Source: Firmicutes bacterium CAG:882 (GTDB lineage Bacteria; Bacillota; Clostridia; Lachnospirales; Lachnospiraceae). From it: 62,577 nucleotides of DNA. Numbering within the stretch: position 1 is the first letter of the stretch; the number at the start of each line of letters is the position of its first letter. The stretch covers positions 5,316-67,892 of the forward strand of contig FR895390.1 of the NCBI GenBank assembly GCA_000435595.1, given 5' to 3'. Made by a program: the position numbers and the translations under genes. Shown here in pieces: positions 1 through 9,129 of this stretch. The notes below the pieces were generated by a model. That model was not told the origin of the DNA. It did not search any database and saw only the letters and a program-made list of their open reading frames with translations.

Positions 1-1
1 T

Positions 2-259
2 AACATTAAATCTGCAAAGAAGAGAATTTTAGTTGCTGCTACTAGAGCAGACCGCAATAAGGCAATCAAGTCTAAGATTAAGACTTATACTAAGAAGGTT
101 GAAGCTGCTGTCGCTGCCGGAGATAAGGCTGCCGCTGCTGCTGAGCTTAAGGTTGCTTCTACAGAGATCGCTAAGGCATGCTCTAAGGGCGTTTACCACA
201 AGAACAACGCTGCAAGAAAGGTATCCAGATTAGCTACTCTTGTTAACAGCATGAACTAA
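2..259 (+). CDS. rpsT: 30S ribosomal protein S20 (5' end cut off by window)
   Basis: This is nearly all of the small basic primary 16S rRNA-binding protein S20 of the 30S subunit; the first two codons (Met-Ala) lie outside the window. The reading frame starts NIKSAKKRILV and ends RLATLVNSMN, with the lysine/arginine/alanine-rich helical pattern (TRADRNKAIKSKIK, YHKNNAARK) typical of S20. About 85 residues are visible, in line with the family's 85-90. It converges on holA, a common neighbour of rpsT in Firmicutes, and is followed 30 bp later by a strong intrinsic terminator. Identification is from the sequence pattern and is secure. Confidence 0.95.
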   Translation, partial: NIKSAKKRILVAATRADRNKAIKSKIKTYTKKVEAAVAAGDKAAAAAELKVASTEIAKACSKGVYHKNNAARKVSRLATLVNSMN

Positions 260-288
260 TCGAAGCTTTCAGCTCGATTCCGATAAAG

Positions 289-332
289 AATAACCTCCAC
301 GCGGTGGCTGCCCGCGCGGAGGTTATTTTTTT
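289..332 (+). terminator. Intrinsic terminator of rpsT
   Basis: A 10-bp perfect stem (AATAACCTCC with GGAGGTTATT) with an inner GC-rich extension is followed by a run of seven T. It ends the rpsT transcript on the plus strand. Confidence 0.9.
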
Positions 333-368
333 GTGCTTATAACTTTACTCTTAAAATTCTACACGTTA

Positions 369-674
369 AATTCGTGTGTTAAGACATTTCGTGATAATTA
401 AAATACGCACAATATCCCATATTCATACACAGCGCGACTTTTGGCAGAAGCTTAGATATTCTTAGAACTCTTTATAAAAAATCAGCCAAATCCGACACGG
501 ATGTCGGATTAGATGCAAGCTGCCAAGGATGGCTGCTTTGCATCGTTGGCGACCGATTGCATCAAATTGCCTAAGAGTTCTTAGAATTTATTAGCTTCGT
601 ACAACGGAGCGATGTGCATGAATATGGGATATGCGCACTTATAAATATCATTGAAATGTTTTAACACACAAATT
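369..674. repeat. Large palindromic intergenic element, copy 1
   Basis: This about 300-bp sequence fills the rpsT-holA gap and folds end to end. Outer arms AATTcGTGTGTTAA (369-382) and TTAACACACaAATT (661-674) pair, as do ATATCCCATATTCAT (412-426) and ATGAATATGGGATAT (618-632), and TTCTTAGAACTC (459-470) with GAGTTCTTAGAA (576-587). The tip carries small hairpins (TCCGACacggaTGTCGGA; GCAAGCTGCCA with TGGCTGCTTTGC). The core shares CGACTTTTGG-AGAAGCTTAG and GCTTCG-ACAACGGAGC with a second copy at 28951-29248, while the outer arms differ. Nothing coding is visible. It may be a non-autonomous mobile repeat or a structured RNA. Confidence 0.8.
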
Positions 675-681
675 GTGCCTT

Positions 682-1662
682 TTACGCCGCTGAATACTTC
701 ACAATGAGCATCTCAACCGCCAGTCTGTCCTCGAGTCTTCCCGTCTTGACCGCCTCCTCAAGCGACACACACTCCTCAAGTGCGCGTCTTAACACTCCCA
801 CCTTGAACGGTCTTGCCTGTGACTGGAGCTTTCCGACGAGAAATCCCTGTATTCCCATCTTAGATGCTATTGCAGATGATGCATTTCCGTTCTCTGTAAG
901 CTCCTTTATCATCAGAAGCTGGTTAAAGTTACGCGCTATAAGGTACATAATTCTCATAGGCGGTTCCTTTAATGTGAGCAGGTCATAGTAAAGCTCAAGT
1001 GCCTTGTCCTGATTCTTCTGAGATATCGCCGTAATCATATCAAAGATACGGTTCGTCGTCTGTGTCGTGCACACCTCCTCAACATCCTCTGAAGTTATGG
1101 TTGTTCTTCCCATCGTGTAACATATCAGCTTTTCAAGCTCGCGTGATATGTTCTCCATCGAGCTTCCGGTCTTTGTGAGGAACAACTGCAGCGTGGCATT
1201 GTCCATCGTTCTGCCCTCTTTTTTTAGCAGCGACACAACCCATCTCATTATGTCATTGTCGCTCTGCTCGTTGAGCTCGCATATATATCCCTTATCCTTT
1301 ACTGCCTTGTACAGGCGGCTCCGCTTGTCCACCTCATTCTCGACAAACACAACAACCGTGGTGTCAGGAAGCTCCTTGACCATATCGATTATCATGTCGT
1401 CCGCCGTCTTAAAGAGCTGGCTGTTCTCAATCACAACAAGCCTTCTGTCAGCAAAGAACGGCATTGTTGAGGCAATCTCAGATACAGCCTTGCTATCAGG
1501 CGCCTTTCCCTCGAAGTATGAATAGTTCATCGAATCTCCGTCGCCGGCTATTGCTTTTTTTAAGTTATCCCTGAACTGCTTTTTAAGGTAATCCTCTGTC
1601 CCGTACAGAAGATATACAGGCTTAAAGCTGTTCGCCTTGATATCCGCTAAAATATTTTTCAT
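682..1662 (-). CDS. holA: DNA polymerase III subunit delta (clamp loader)
   Basis: This is the delta subunit of the clamp loader, which opens the beta sliding clamp for loading during replication. The 326-residue length and the N-terminal pattern (KPVYLLYGTEDYLKKQ near residues 15-29) match the Firmicutes HolA/YqeN family. The middle segment IFDMITAISQKNQDKALELYYDLL followed by a helical C-terminal domain (MYLIARNFNQLLMIKEL) matches the delta fold with its helical collar. Its position next to rpsT, in the opposite direction, is a common arrangement. Start ATG at 1662; downstream lies the palindromic repeat, which may also end transcription. Confidence 0.93.
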   Translation of the reverse strand: MKNILADIKANSFKPVYLLYGTEDYLKKQFRDNLKKAIAGDGDSMNYSYFEGKAPDSKAVSEIASTMPFFADRRLVVIENSQLFKTADDMIIDMVKELPDTTVVVFVENEVDKRSRLYKAVKDKGYICELNEQSDNDIMRWVVSLLKKEGRTMDNATLQLFLTKTGSSMENISRELEKLICYTMGRTTITSEDVEEVCTTQTTNRIFDMITAISQKNQDKALELYYDLLTLKEPPMRIMYLIARNFNQLLMIKELTENGNASSAIASKMGIQGFLVGKLQSQARPFKVGVLRRALEECVSLEEAVKTGRLEDRLAVEMLIVKYSAA

Positions 1663-1719
1663 GGCATTTTTCCTTTACTACCAAGCACTAATCACACTCT
1701 CTCCGCTGTAAAACGGTAA

Positions 1720-2589
1720 TCACATCTTCAGAATCTCAGACAGATTGCGCTGTATTCCCTCCGCAATCTCCGGCTTATTCATGGAGTAGACATGGATATG
1801 TCTCACCCCATTGGCAATGAGGTCAATAATCTGGTCAGTCGCATACGCTATACCAGCCTGCTTCATAGCATCCTCTGAATCTCCGAATCTGTCCACAATA
1901 TTCTTAAATCTCTCAGGAACATTACAGCCCGACAGCTTCACCGCGTTTCTCACCTGTGCCTTCCTGGTTATCGGCATAATGCCCGGTATAATCGGAACGG
2001 TAATTCCCGCTTCCCTTATCCTGTACATAAAATTAAAAAATATATTGTTGTCAAAAAACATCTGCGTAGTGAGATACTCACAGCCCGCATCCACCTTTCT
2101 CTTGAGTCCGATAATATCCTCATTCCTGTTTGCAGAATCAGGATGAACCTCAGGGTAGCATGCGCCTCCGACACAGAAATCACCGCTCGCCTTGATAAGC
2201 TCAACAAGCTCGGAGGCATGTGCAAAATCCGTAAATACTTCCCCCTCATAATTCTTTGGAATATCGCCCCTGAGTGCAAGTATATTCTCAATCCCCGCGC
2301 CCTTCATCTCCTCAAGGGCAGCATTAATCCCCGCCCTGTCAGCACATACACAAGTAAGATGCGCTATTGTCGGCACATTATACTTTTCCTGAATCTCATG
2401 TGCAAGCTTAATCGTATGTCCCTTGGTACTTCCGCCCGCGCCATAGGTTACACTCATGTAGCTTGGCTGAAGCTTCGCTATCCCGAATGCCGCCGTCTCT
2501 ACATTAGCAAAGTCCGTCTCCTTCTTAGGCGGAAACACCTCAAAGGAAAGTGTTGTCTTGTCCTGATTTAATATATCTCTTATCTTCAT
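1720..2589 (-). CDS. metF: 5,10-methylenetetrahydrofolate reductase
   Basis: MetF reduces 5,10-methylene-THF to 5-methyl-THF using FAD, supplying the methyl group for methionine synthesis. The TIM-barrel signature starts with LSFEVFPPKKE, whose glutamate (residue 17) is the expected catalytic residue, and continues with PSYMSVTYGAGGS, LALRGD, QMFFDN and PGIMPI. Length is 289 residues from the ATG at 2589. That start is chosen over an upstream in-frame ATG at 2622 because GAGG sits six bases before it and family homology begins there. It lies 57 bp upstream of holA on the same strand; no methionine synthase is next to it. Confidence 0.95.
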   Translation of the reverse strand: MKIRDILNQDKTTLSFEVFPPKKETDFANVETAAFGIAKLQPSYMSVTYGAGGSTKGHTIKLAHEIQEKYNVPTIAHLTCVCADRAGINAALEEMKGAGIENILALRGDIPKNYEGEVFTDFAHASELVELIKASGDFCVGGACYPEVHPDSANRNEDIIGLKRKVDAGCEYLTTQMFFDNNIFFNFMYRIREAGITVPIIPGIMPITRKAQVRNAVKLSGCNVPERFKNIVDRFGDSEDAMKQAGIAYATDQIIDLIANGVRHIHVYSMNKPEIAEGIQRNLSEILKM

Positions 2590-2614
2590 TATGTACCTCG
2601 TGATGTTATATAAT

Positions 2615-2653
2615 GCAGCCACACACTATATCTATTGATGGATTTATTATATC
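2615..2653. repeat. 39-bp direct repeat, copy A
   Basis: Begins GCAGCCACAC and ends CTATTGATGGATTTATTATATC. It matches positions 2877-2915 except for about seven bases in the middle. The two copies flank an otherwise empty 220-bp stretch upstream of metF. Confidence 0.7.
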
Positions 2654-2845
2654 GTGAGCACAGCTCCCTCAATAATTTCGCCGCTCGTCAAGAGTGAGCA
2701 AGCTCCCTCTGACTCTCTTGCGCTCATTATATCATATTCATAATAATTGCGATTTCTCCGTTCTTCGAACTCCCAAAATCGCAACAGCCATTCGCATTCC
2801 ACTCGTTCAGCAAACTGAACGATTTACATGCTCATGTCTGTTTGC

Positions 2846-2903
2846 CCATCTAATAGTAATGCTGTTTTGTCTGCAAGCAGCCACACTGCATTACTATTGA
2901 TGG
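2846..2903. repeat. Hairpin within the metF-M56 intergenic region
   Basis: CCATC-t-AATAGTAATGC (2846-2862) pairs with GCATTACTATT-GATGG (2888-2903) around a loop containing CTGCAAGCAG. It overlaps copy B of the 39-bp direct repeat (2877-2915). The whole 2590-2991 gap (402 bp) holds only these repeats and no gene I can support. On the minus strand the hairpin lies downstream of the M56 gene, so it could slow or end that transcript, but no T-run follows it. Confidence 0.6.
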
Positions 2904-2915
2904 ACTTATTATATC
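2877..2915. repeat. 39-bp direct repeat, copy B
   Basis: Second copy of the 2615-2653 sequence in the same orientation, 262 bp away. Both end in TATTGATGGA-TTATTATATC. Confidence 0.7.
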
Positions 2916-2991
2916 ATATCATTTCCGGCAGGCACGCACAACCTTAATTTATCTCGTCGAGATGCTCATTTCAATTATTTTAATAAAAATA

Positions 2992-5883
2992 TCACTCATC
3001 TCTCTCCTCCACTGAAACCGTTATGTCCTCAAGCCGGCATCCCGAGCTCTGCTCATACACAACCCTGCCCGTCACAACAACACTGTAATTCCAATCATTA
3101 TCCCATGTTAAGAACAATGACTCCCCATTGCGCTTAACGCACAGACCGCTATAGGTGGTAAAATACCACTCTCCGTCACGGTTCTCAAAATAATAATGTG
3201 AGCCGAAGTTAAATCCGTCAAACTCCTCTCTGTATTCCTTGTGCTCCTCAAAGTGCTGTGTCAGGTCAATTACTGCCGCCTCCTCGCCGTAAAGCGTTAT
3301 CGTGACAATATTTCCCGTGTCATCGACGGAGTAATTGACCGCTGCCGCAACATCGTCATACCAATCATTAAATTCTTTGATGTCGTAGTTGAGCTTTCCT
3401 GACTGCTCACTTGCATAGCCGGCTTCGATTATATAAAGTTCATCCCCTGAGATACCTGTTCCCGTGGTCATGTGTGTTTTTAGCGCAAACTCAAATATTC
3501 CGTCGTTGTCATAATCGCCGTAATAAATCTGCGGTATGTGCATCTGAGGCGACATCCAGCTAAGCCATATCGGAATCAGATGCTCTCCGTCTCTTAACAT
3601 CATCGCATAGCCTCCGTAAATGCCGTAGAGTGCTATGTCTGAATCAGGCACCGAATCGAGAATCACAAAATCATCCGACAAATCAGCATACTTATATGAC
3701 TCCCCCGGTATACATACATTATCCACATTCTTTAGTCTCTCAGCAGTAACATTATCCATATACTCATTTACTGAAATTATTTCCTGATACCCCTCTGAAC
3801 CGGCTTCATACTCAAAAAACGGCCTCCACAATCCAAGCGTACCTGTATTTTCCATACAAATTGCCCTCCGGCTTCCATCTTCGAGTGTAAATTCTACAAT
3901 CTGACGTGAATTTGCACCTGCAATCGAAAAATTATAAAGCCTATAGGAAGTATACTCTATGTCAAAAAGGACACCCGCCGAGCTGACCGGATTCATTAAT
4001 TTCTCGTAATATTCCGGATTTTCCGTCTCCATCTCAACAGCCAGCAGTTCAAAAGCCCTCATCGTATTTCCGTCATACTCCATGAGATTGCCGTCATCGT
4101 CTGTCACCGCATTTGAAAGAAATGTCATTTTATTCTCTGCAAGCTCATACTGCTCATACACGGAAAGCGGTCTGTTCTTGTCATAATATCTTATTATGTT
4201 ATATTCTTCTGAATCATCAACGGAATACTCTGTCGATACGGCTGTTATGCAGTCGCATATATCATCCATGTCATAAACAGAGAAGTCTGACGACAGCTTC
4301 ATATACCATATAGTATCGCTTAATGCAGTTCCGTAGATAATAATCCGACCATACTTTTCCTCTCCCGAGCTGCCAAGCTCAGGTGTGTAGTATGATATTT
4401 TTTCAACACCTCCCCCAAGACTTGAGTAACCTCCTCCGTTTCCCGTAAGCTTCTCAATCCCCCACACTGAGAGGTCATTGCTTTCTATTCTGTCCTCATA
4501 CTTTACAAGGTTTCCCGACTCGTCAAAAGGCACAAGTCTGACACTTCTTGAATCCTCCGTGTTGGTTATGGTAAGCTCATTTCCCGAAAAGCTTCCCTCC
4601 CAGCCATTGTCCTGCGGCACAAACTCAATGCGCCATCCGTCATACTCTATGAAGCCTTGGTTTTCTTCATTTCCGGTCTGAGATGAATCCTCGGTTCCGG
4701 CAGGCTCCGAAGTATTCTCATCCGTCTGTGTGGTAACTTCCTCGGATGGTGTTACATCCGATGTTCCATTATTCTCATTCGACTTAGGGCTCGTCATGAA
4801 TCCGGCCGCCGTGGCAACGCACACGACCACAGCTGCAATCACTACCCAAAATGCCGGCTTTTTGTAGTTTAACACCGCCTTTATTCTCTGCTTTACTCCG
4901 ACCTCTCCGAACGCAAGCGGACATGCTGTTACATAGTTTCTATCTGAACTGCAATTAAGAAGTGTCGTCGCATACTGTTTCTTGTACTCCGTGTCTTTAT
5001 CCGCAATTACTCTCTCATCACAAGCTATCTCTATATCCCTGCACATAAGTATATAAGAAATCCACACAAGCGGATTAAACCAGTGCACCATCAAAACAAC
5101 ATAACCTAACGGCTTCCAGATATTATCAAGCCTCTTTAAATGTGCATTCTCATGTGCAAGCACATACCCTCTATCCTCCAAGGAAAGCTTCGACGGAATA
5201 AAAATCTTGGTGCGGAACACTCCCAATATAAAAGGAGTCTCTATATCATCGCACAGATATACATTTTTCTCCATGTTAACCGACGCAAGCGTCCTTCTCC
5301 TGATTCTCATATATGTAATCAGTGCATACCCAAGAAGTATCACAACGCCTGCAAGCCACACAATTGATGCGGCGTTAAGCATATCTGTTATTTTTGTCCC
5401 GTTTGTCCCATCAGCCTGCATAATTTCCGACGCACCTGCCGTGAAACCATCCGCCGGAGTATTCGAAGTGCTTGTCGTAGTGCCCGTTGAACCTTCTGTT
5501 AAACGGCCTGTCGTACTGCCTGCTGAATTTCCGGTTAAATTACCTGTCAATCTGTCAGTCACGCCGGCTGTATTTCCGCCTGCAATGCTGCCTGCTGTTC
5601 CATTTTTAAAATTACCATTGGCACCATTCATATTAACTGCCGCGCCCTGACCGTCTGTCGAATTATCAATGTTCACAAAGCTTTTCGGACTCATATCCGG
5701 CACAAGGCTTAAGCTACTCTCAATCGTAAGCGGACATATAAGCCTTAGTGCCACCAATGCCCACAAACAGCACACCAGCTTTCTCGGAATCTTCCTAAAT
5801 AAAAACCTCAGCAATATAACCACAGCAATGAGCCAGCTCGCCTCAATACTCATCTTTAATAATCCATAAAAAAAATCCGTCAT
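2992..5883 (-). CDS. M56 (BlaR1/MecR1-type) membrane metalloprotease, paralogue 1
   Basis: A 963-residue antirepressor-type sensor protease. The N-terminal half is a BlaR1-like membrane protease: helices near residues 12-28, 37-54, 170-191 and 344-363, a zinc motif HENAH (244-248) and a distal EIACDE (about 285-290) supplying the third ligand. Between helices 2 and 3 is a low-complexity Gly/Thr/Asn-rich loop (about 75-165). After the last helix is an acidic Thr/Ser linker and a roughly 570-residue extracellular part resembling that of the adjacent paralogue, including a GDYDNDG calcium-loop-like motif. No SxxK penicillin-binding sensor is visible, so the signal is unknown. By family, cleavage should inactivate the BlaI-type repressor encoded upstream. 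The start has GGGGG eight bases upstream. Last gene of the operon. Confidence 0.85.
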   Translation of the reverse strand: MTDFFYGLLKMSIEASWLIAVVILLRFLFRKIPRKLVCCLWALVALRLICPLTIESSLSLVPDMSPKSFVNIDNSTDGQGAAVNMNGANGNFKNGTAGSIAGGNTAGVTDRLTGNLTGNSAGSTTGRLTEGSTGTTTSTSNTPADGFTAGASEIMQADGTNGTKITDMLNAASIVWLAGVVILLGYALITYMRIRRRTLASVNMEKNVYLCDDIETPFILGVFRTKIFIPSKLSLEDRGYVLAHENAHLKRLDNIWKPLGYVVLMVHWFNPLVWISYILMCRDIEIACDERVIADKDTEYKKQYATTLLNCSSDRNYVTACPLAFGEVGVKQRIKAVLNYKKPAFWVVIAAVVVCVATAAGFMTSPKSNENNGTSDVTPSEEVTTQTDENTSEPAGTEDSSQTGNEENQGFIEYDGWRIEFVPQDNGWEGSFSGNELTITNTEDSRSVRLVPFDESGNLVKYEDRIESNDLSVWGIEKLTGNGGGYSSLGGGVEKISYYTPELGSSGEEKYGRIIIYGTALSDTIWYMKLSSDFSVYDMDDICDCITAVSTEYSVDDSEEYNIIRYYDKNRPLSVYEQYELAENKMTFLSNAVTDDDGNLMEYDGNTMRAFELLAVEMETENPEYYEKLMNPVSSAGVLFDIEYTSYRLYNFSIAGANSRQIVEFTLEDGSRRAICMENTGTLGLWRPFFEYEAGSEGYQEIISVNEYMDNVTAERLKNVDNVCIPGESYKYADLSDDFVILDSVPDSDIALYGIYGGYAMMLRDGEHLIPIWLSWMSPQMHIPQIYYGDYDNDGIFEFALKTHMTTGTGISGDELYIIEAGYASEQSGKLNYDIKEFNDWYDDVAAAVNYSVDDTGNIVTITLYGEEAAVIDLTQHFEEHKEYREEFDGFNFGSHYYFENRDGEWYFTTYSGLCVKRNGESLFLTWDNDWNYSVVVTGRVVYEQSSGCRLEDITVSVEERDE

Positions 5884-5918
5884 GAATTGTACCCCCGTTG
5901 TTCCAATTATTTTATCTG

Positions 5919-8702
5919 TTACAAAGCATTGCTGCCGTCTTCAATCAGCACCTTAATATCCTCAAGGTGGAAATAATTACCGTCATATACAACCCTTCCT
6001 GCAAATTCGACACCATAGTTGTACACCGGTCCATATACAGAATCCGCATATGCTCCTCCCGATGCGGAAAAGTACCAGTCTCCGTCTCTGTATGTGAATG
6101 AATATATATTGCCAAAATCAATTCCTTTATATTCACCGCCATACTGCTCAAAAAATCCCGTTAAATCAATTACTCCTACCGTATTTCCGTTGTAAAGCAC
6201 CGTGACGCACTTATCTGCCTCATCATACTCGAAATCAAGTGCATTCAGCTCGCTAAAGAAATCATGATACCTGTATTCCGTCAGGCTGTGTATGACTTTC
6301 CCTTCCGCGTCGCTCTCCCAATCCGTCTCAAGCATATAGAAGCCGTCTGTGGAAATACCGGTTCCTGAATCCTTACCCACCCATAGAGCATACTCAGTTT
6401 TTCCGTCATTGTCATAATCTGCCTCGACAATCTGTGGTATATATCTTCTATGTGAACGCCATGAAATTGTTATCGGTATTACCCTTTCTCCCTTCTGAAG
6501 CACCAGCCAATGTCCGTCGGCACTTCCATAGAGAACCGTTTCACCGTTATCCGTACTGTCAAGAACGATGAACCCTTCTGCATCATCCTCCCAGATATAT
6601 GATTGAGGACTTTCATCGATTATAAGCTCCGTGAGCTTGTCGTTGGTAAGTTCACTCTCATATTCGGCTGTTTTTGAATATATTTTGTAGTCGTATGAAT
6701 CAACCGTCAATCGCTCAATAGGCTTCCACAGCTCCCCCTCCATTCGCATCTTAACGATAACAGGGTCTATGCTCCCTAAGTTCAGAACAACAATAACGTC
6801 TCCGTACCCGGCTTCAATTATGCGTGTATCCTTTGGCTCTGCATCAAGAATCGTGCATAACGAGCTTACAGGTTCCTTGAGCTTCTCATATATATAGGGC
6901 CGTGTCAGCTTCATCTCCTCAGCGTACACATCGAATCCCCTCTTGCCATACTCATATATATATCCCTGCGGGTCAGAATCATCTGCAAAAAATGTCAGAA
7001 AGGCAATTCTGTCAGCAGCAAGCTTTAACTGTTCAGCACATGACAGCTCCGAATCTGCCTGATAATGCCGAACCTCATTCTGCGGCAGCACCTCGATATT
7101 GATTCCCGCCATTATCCTTTCAACCTCATCCTTTTTCATTCCAAGAGGAATGTCAAGATACCATATATCTTTCTTATCCGGTGAGGCATACATCACAAAA
7201 TAACCTTTCTCCGCTTCATTTGTCGAAAGCGGCTGCAGTGACTGCTCATACTTATATACTCCGACCGCAACATCACCGTCCGTGAAGCTCGCCCTCGAAG
7301 CCGATGTTCCTAACACTCCCCATCTCGGATATTCATCGCTTTCCTTCATCTCAAGATACGGATTCTCAACAGAAGGGTAAAACATTTTAAGCTCCGTCAG
7401 CTCTCTTGTGTCAATATTTCTGATAAGGACATTGTTATCTATGTAGAAATACTTATATCCCTGCTGTTCACTTATTGTTACACGCCAGCCGCCATATTCG
7501 AAGCTCTCCTCATTTACAAATTGTATTTCCTCTGAAACCGCTTCCGAATCACTTTCCGTCGCGCCTTCTGCAATCACGCTCTCCGTCTGACTTCCTTCAT
7601 TTTCCCCGCTTCCTATCGGATTAGTCATAAAGCATACCGTTACGACAACGCAGGCTGCAACAGCAGCAATAATAATCCAAAATGTCGGCTTCTTATAATT
7701 GAGTACCGTTCTAATTCTTGTTTTTACGCTGACCTCACCAAACGCAAGCGGACATGCACTCACAATCTTTCTGTGTGAACTGCAGTTGAGAAGTGCCATC
7801 GCATATTGCTTCTTAAAATCCATCGTCTTATCCGATATGACCTTCTCATCACATGCAAGCTCAATATCCCTGCACAGAAGGATATATGCTGCCCACATAA
7901 CCGGATTGAACCAATACACCGAAAATATAATATATCCCAGCGGCTTCCACAGATTATCAAAGCGCTTCAAATGCGCTTTCTCATGTGCCATGACACACTC
8001 CCTCTCCTCAGCGGTAAGCATTGACGGAAGGTATATTTTAGGCGCAAACACACCGAGAATGAACGGCGTATCAATGTCGTCACATATATATACGTTTCCT
8101 TCCAGCTTCAAAGATGCCCTCGTCTTCGTGTAAAGCAGCATGTACGAAACTGCCGCATACAGCAGCATGACACCGATTCCCACAATCCATATTTTTGCTA
8201 ATTTTTCCGCCGTAATATGCTTAATTCCCGCCGCCGTCCGAGGCATATCATAATCCGCCCCCTGTACGCCGTCGGCAACGCTTTTTATGCTGCTGTTTTC
8301 CTTTAACTCCCCTGTCGTCTTTTCAACCGTATTTTTTTCCTCAATATTCGTTACAGGGCTTATAAGACTGCTTGCACCATCCATTATTCCCTGCGTATCA
8401 TTCTCACTGCCCGGCAATGCATTTTTCATATCTGCTGACGTGTCCCAAAATCCCGCCATATCCGGTTCGATGCACACCAAATCCTGCATCCCGGCATTAC
8501 CTACAGTCTGCACACTCGGAACCAGACTGAAGCTGCTCTCAATCGCAAACGGACAGACAAGTCTTATGGCAGCCAGTGCCCACAGGCAGCACATTATCTT
8601 CTTAGGTGCTTTCCTGAAAACCAATCGCAAAAGTACAATGGCAAAGACAAGCCAGCTTGCCGATATGCTCATGTCGACTAATTTATAAAATATGTTAATC
8701 AT
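5919..8702 (-). CDS. M56 (BlaR1/MecR1-type) membrane metalloprotease, paralogue 2
   Basis: A 927-residue sensor protease paralogous to the next gene. MINIFYKLVDMSISASW aligns directly with the other's start, which supports the ATG at 8702 (GGGGG nine bases upstream). A GTG at 8732 that overlaps the blaI stop with GAGGAG before it is a possible longer start. Features: two N-terminal helices, a third near 168-190, zinc motif HEKAH (240-244), FELACDE-type third ligand segment (DIELACDE), and a helix near 344-362. It ends in a large extracellular domain carrying ADYDNDGKTEYAL, as in the paralogue. No penicillin-binding domain is present. It should be a second signal input for the BlaI-like repressor; ligand unknown. 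Confidence 0.85.
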   Translation of the reverse strand: MINIFYKLVDMSISASWLVFAIVLLRLVFRKAPKKIMCCLWALAAIRLVCPFAIESSFSLVPSVQTVGNAGMQDLVCIEPDMAGFWDTSADMKNALPGSENDTQGIMDGASSLISPVTNIEEKNTVEKTTGELKENSSIKSVADGVQGADYDMPRTAAGIKHITAEKLAKIWIVGIGVMLLYAAVSYMLLYTKTRASLKLEGNVYICDDIDTPFILGVFAPKIYLPSMLTAEERECVMAHEKAHLKRFDNLWKPLGYIIFSVYWFNPVMWAAYILLCRDIELACDEKVISDKTMDFKKQYAMALLNCSSHRKIVSACPLAFGEVSVKTRIRTVLNYKKPTFWIIIAAVAACVVVTVCFMTNPIGSGENEGSQTESVIAEGATESDSEAVSEEIQFVNEESFEYGGWRVTISEQQGYKYFYIDNNVLIRNIDTRELTELKMFYPSVENPYLEMKESDEYPRWGVLGTSASRASFTDGDVAVGVYKYEQSLQPLSTNEAEKGYFVMYASPDKKDIWYLDIPLGMKKDEVERIMAGINIEVLPQNEVRHYQADSELSCAEQLKLAADRIAFLTFFADDSDPQGYIYEYGKRGFDVYAEEMKLTRPYIYEKLKEPVSSLCTILDAEPKDTRIIEAGYGDVIVVLNLGSIDPVIVKMRMEGELWKPIERLTVDSYDYKIYSKTAEYESELTNDKLTELIIDESPQSYIWEDDAEGFIVLDSTDNGETVLYGSADGHWLVLQKGERVIPITISWRSHRRYIPQIVEADYDNDGKTEYALWVGKDSGTGISTDGFYMLETDWESDAEGKVIHSLTEYRYHDFFSELNALDFEYDEADKCVTVLYNGNTVGVIDLTGFFEQYGGEYKGIDFGNIYSFTYRDGDWYFSASGGAYADSVYGPVYNYGVEFAGRVVYDGNYFHLEDIKVLIEDGSNAL

Positions 8703-8728
8703 TCCGAAGTCCCCCTTGCCTTCTTTAG

Positions 8729-9085
8729 TCACCTGCTCTCCTCTATAATCTTCCTCAGACTGTCAATTTCCTCTCTTGAAAGCTTCTTCTTTGACGTAAA
8801 TGCTGCAACAAATGAAGGTAACGAGCCTCCATAGTTCTCATTTAGAAATTCCTCACTCTTCTTTAGCTGGAACTGTTCCTTGCTAATCAGCGAGCTCACT
8901 ACACCGTCAGCATTCTGAAAAATCTCCCTCTCACACAGGCGCTTAAGTATCGTATATGTCGTCGACTTCTTCCAATTAAGCTTCTGCTCGCTAAGCTTCA
9001 CAAGCTCGCCCGACGCTATCGGCTCATTCTCCCATATAATATCAGCAAACTTCATCTCAACTTCGCCCAATCTGTACTCTGCCAT
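8729..9085 (-). CDS. BlaI/MecI/CopY-family transcriptional repressor
   Basis: A 118-residue winged-helix dimeric repressor. MAEYRLGEVEMKFADIIWENEPIASGELVKLSE followed by WKKSTTYTILKRLCEREI is the classic BlaI DNA-binding domain; the C-terminal helices (LSREEIDSLRKIIEE) form the dimer arm. In this family, a membrane M56 protease relieves repression by triggering cleavage in the region between the two domains. It is the first gene of an operon with two M56 genes and overlaps or abuts the next start (TGA at 8729). Two dyads in its promoter match the family's operator style, so autoregulation is likely. No beta-lactamase is nearby, so the regulated function may be the operon itself or genes elsewhere. 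Confidence 0.92.
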   Translation of the reverse strand: MAEYRLGEVEMKFADIIWENEPIASGELVKLSEQKLNWKKSTTYTILKRLCEREIFQNADGVVSSLISKEQFQLKKSEEFLNENYGGSLPSFVAAFTSKKKLSREEIDSLRKIIEESR

Positions 9086-9129
9086 GGCTGCCTCCGATCT
9101 TCTTAACTATTTATTCTTTCATTTTTGGT

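Noticed and set aside
33..233. A 66-codon leucine-rich frame at the window start
   Set aside because: It is a shifted frame of rpsT and has no independent start signal.
2590..2720. A SAM or T-box riboswitch upstream of metF
   Set aside because: The leader holds repeats only; none of the conserved SAM-I or T-box segments could be seen.
5207..5650. A 147-codon plus-strand frame rich in Val/Pro/Ala
   Set aside because: It is antisense to the low-complexity Gly/Thr loop and protease domain of the M56 gene, and the composition is a by-product of that repeat.
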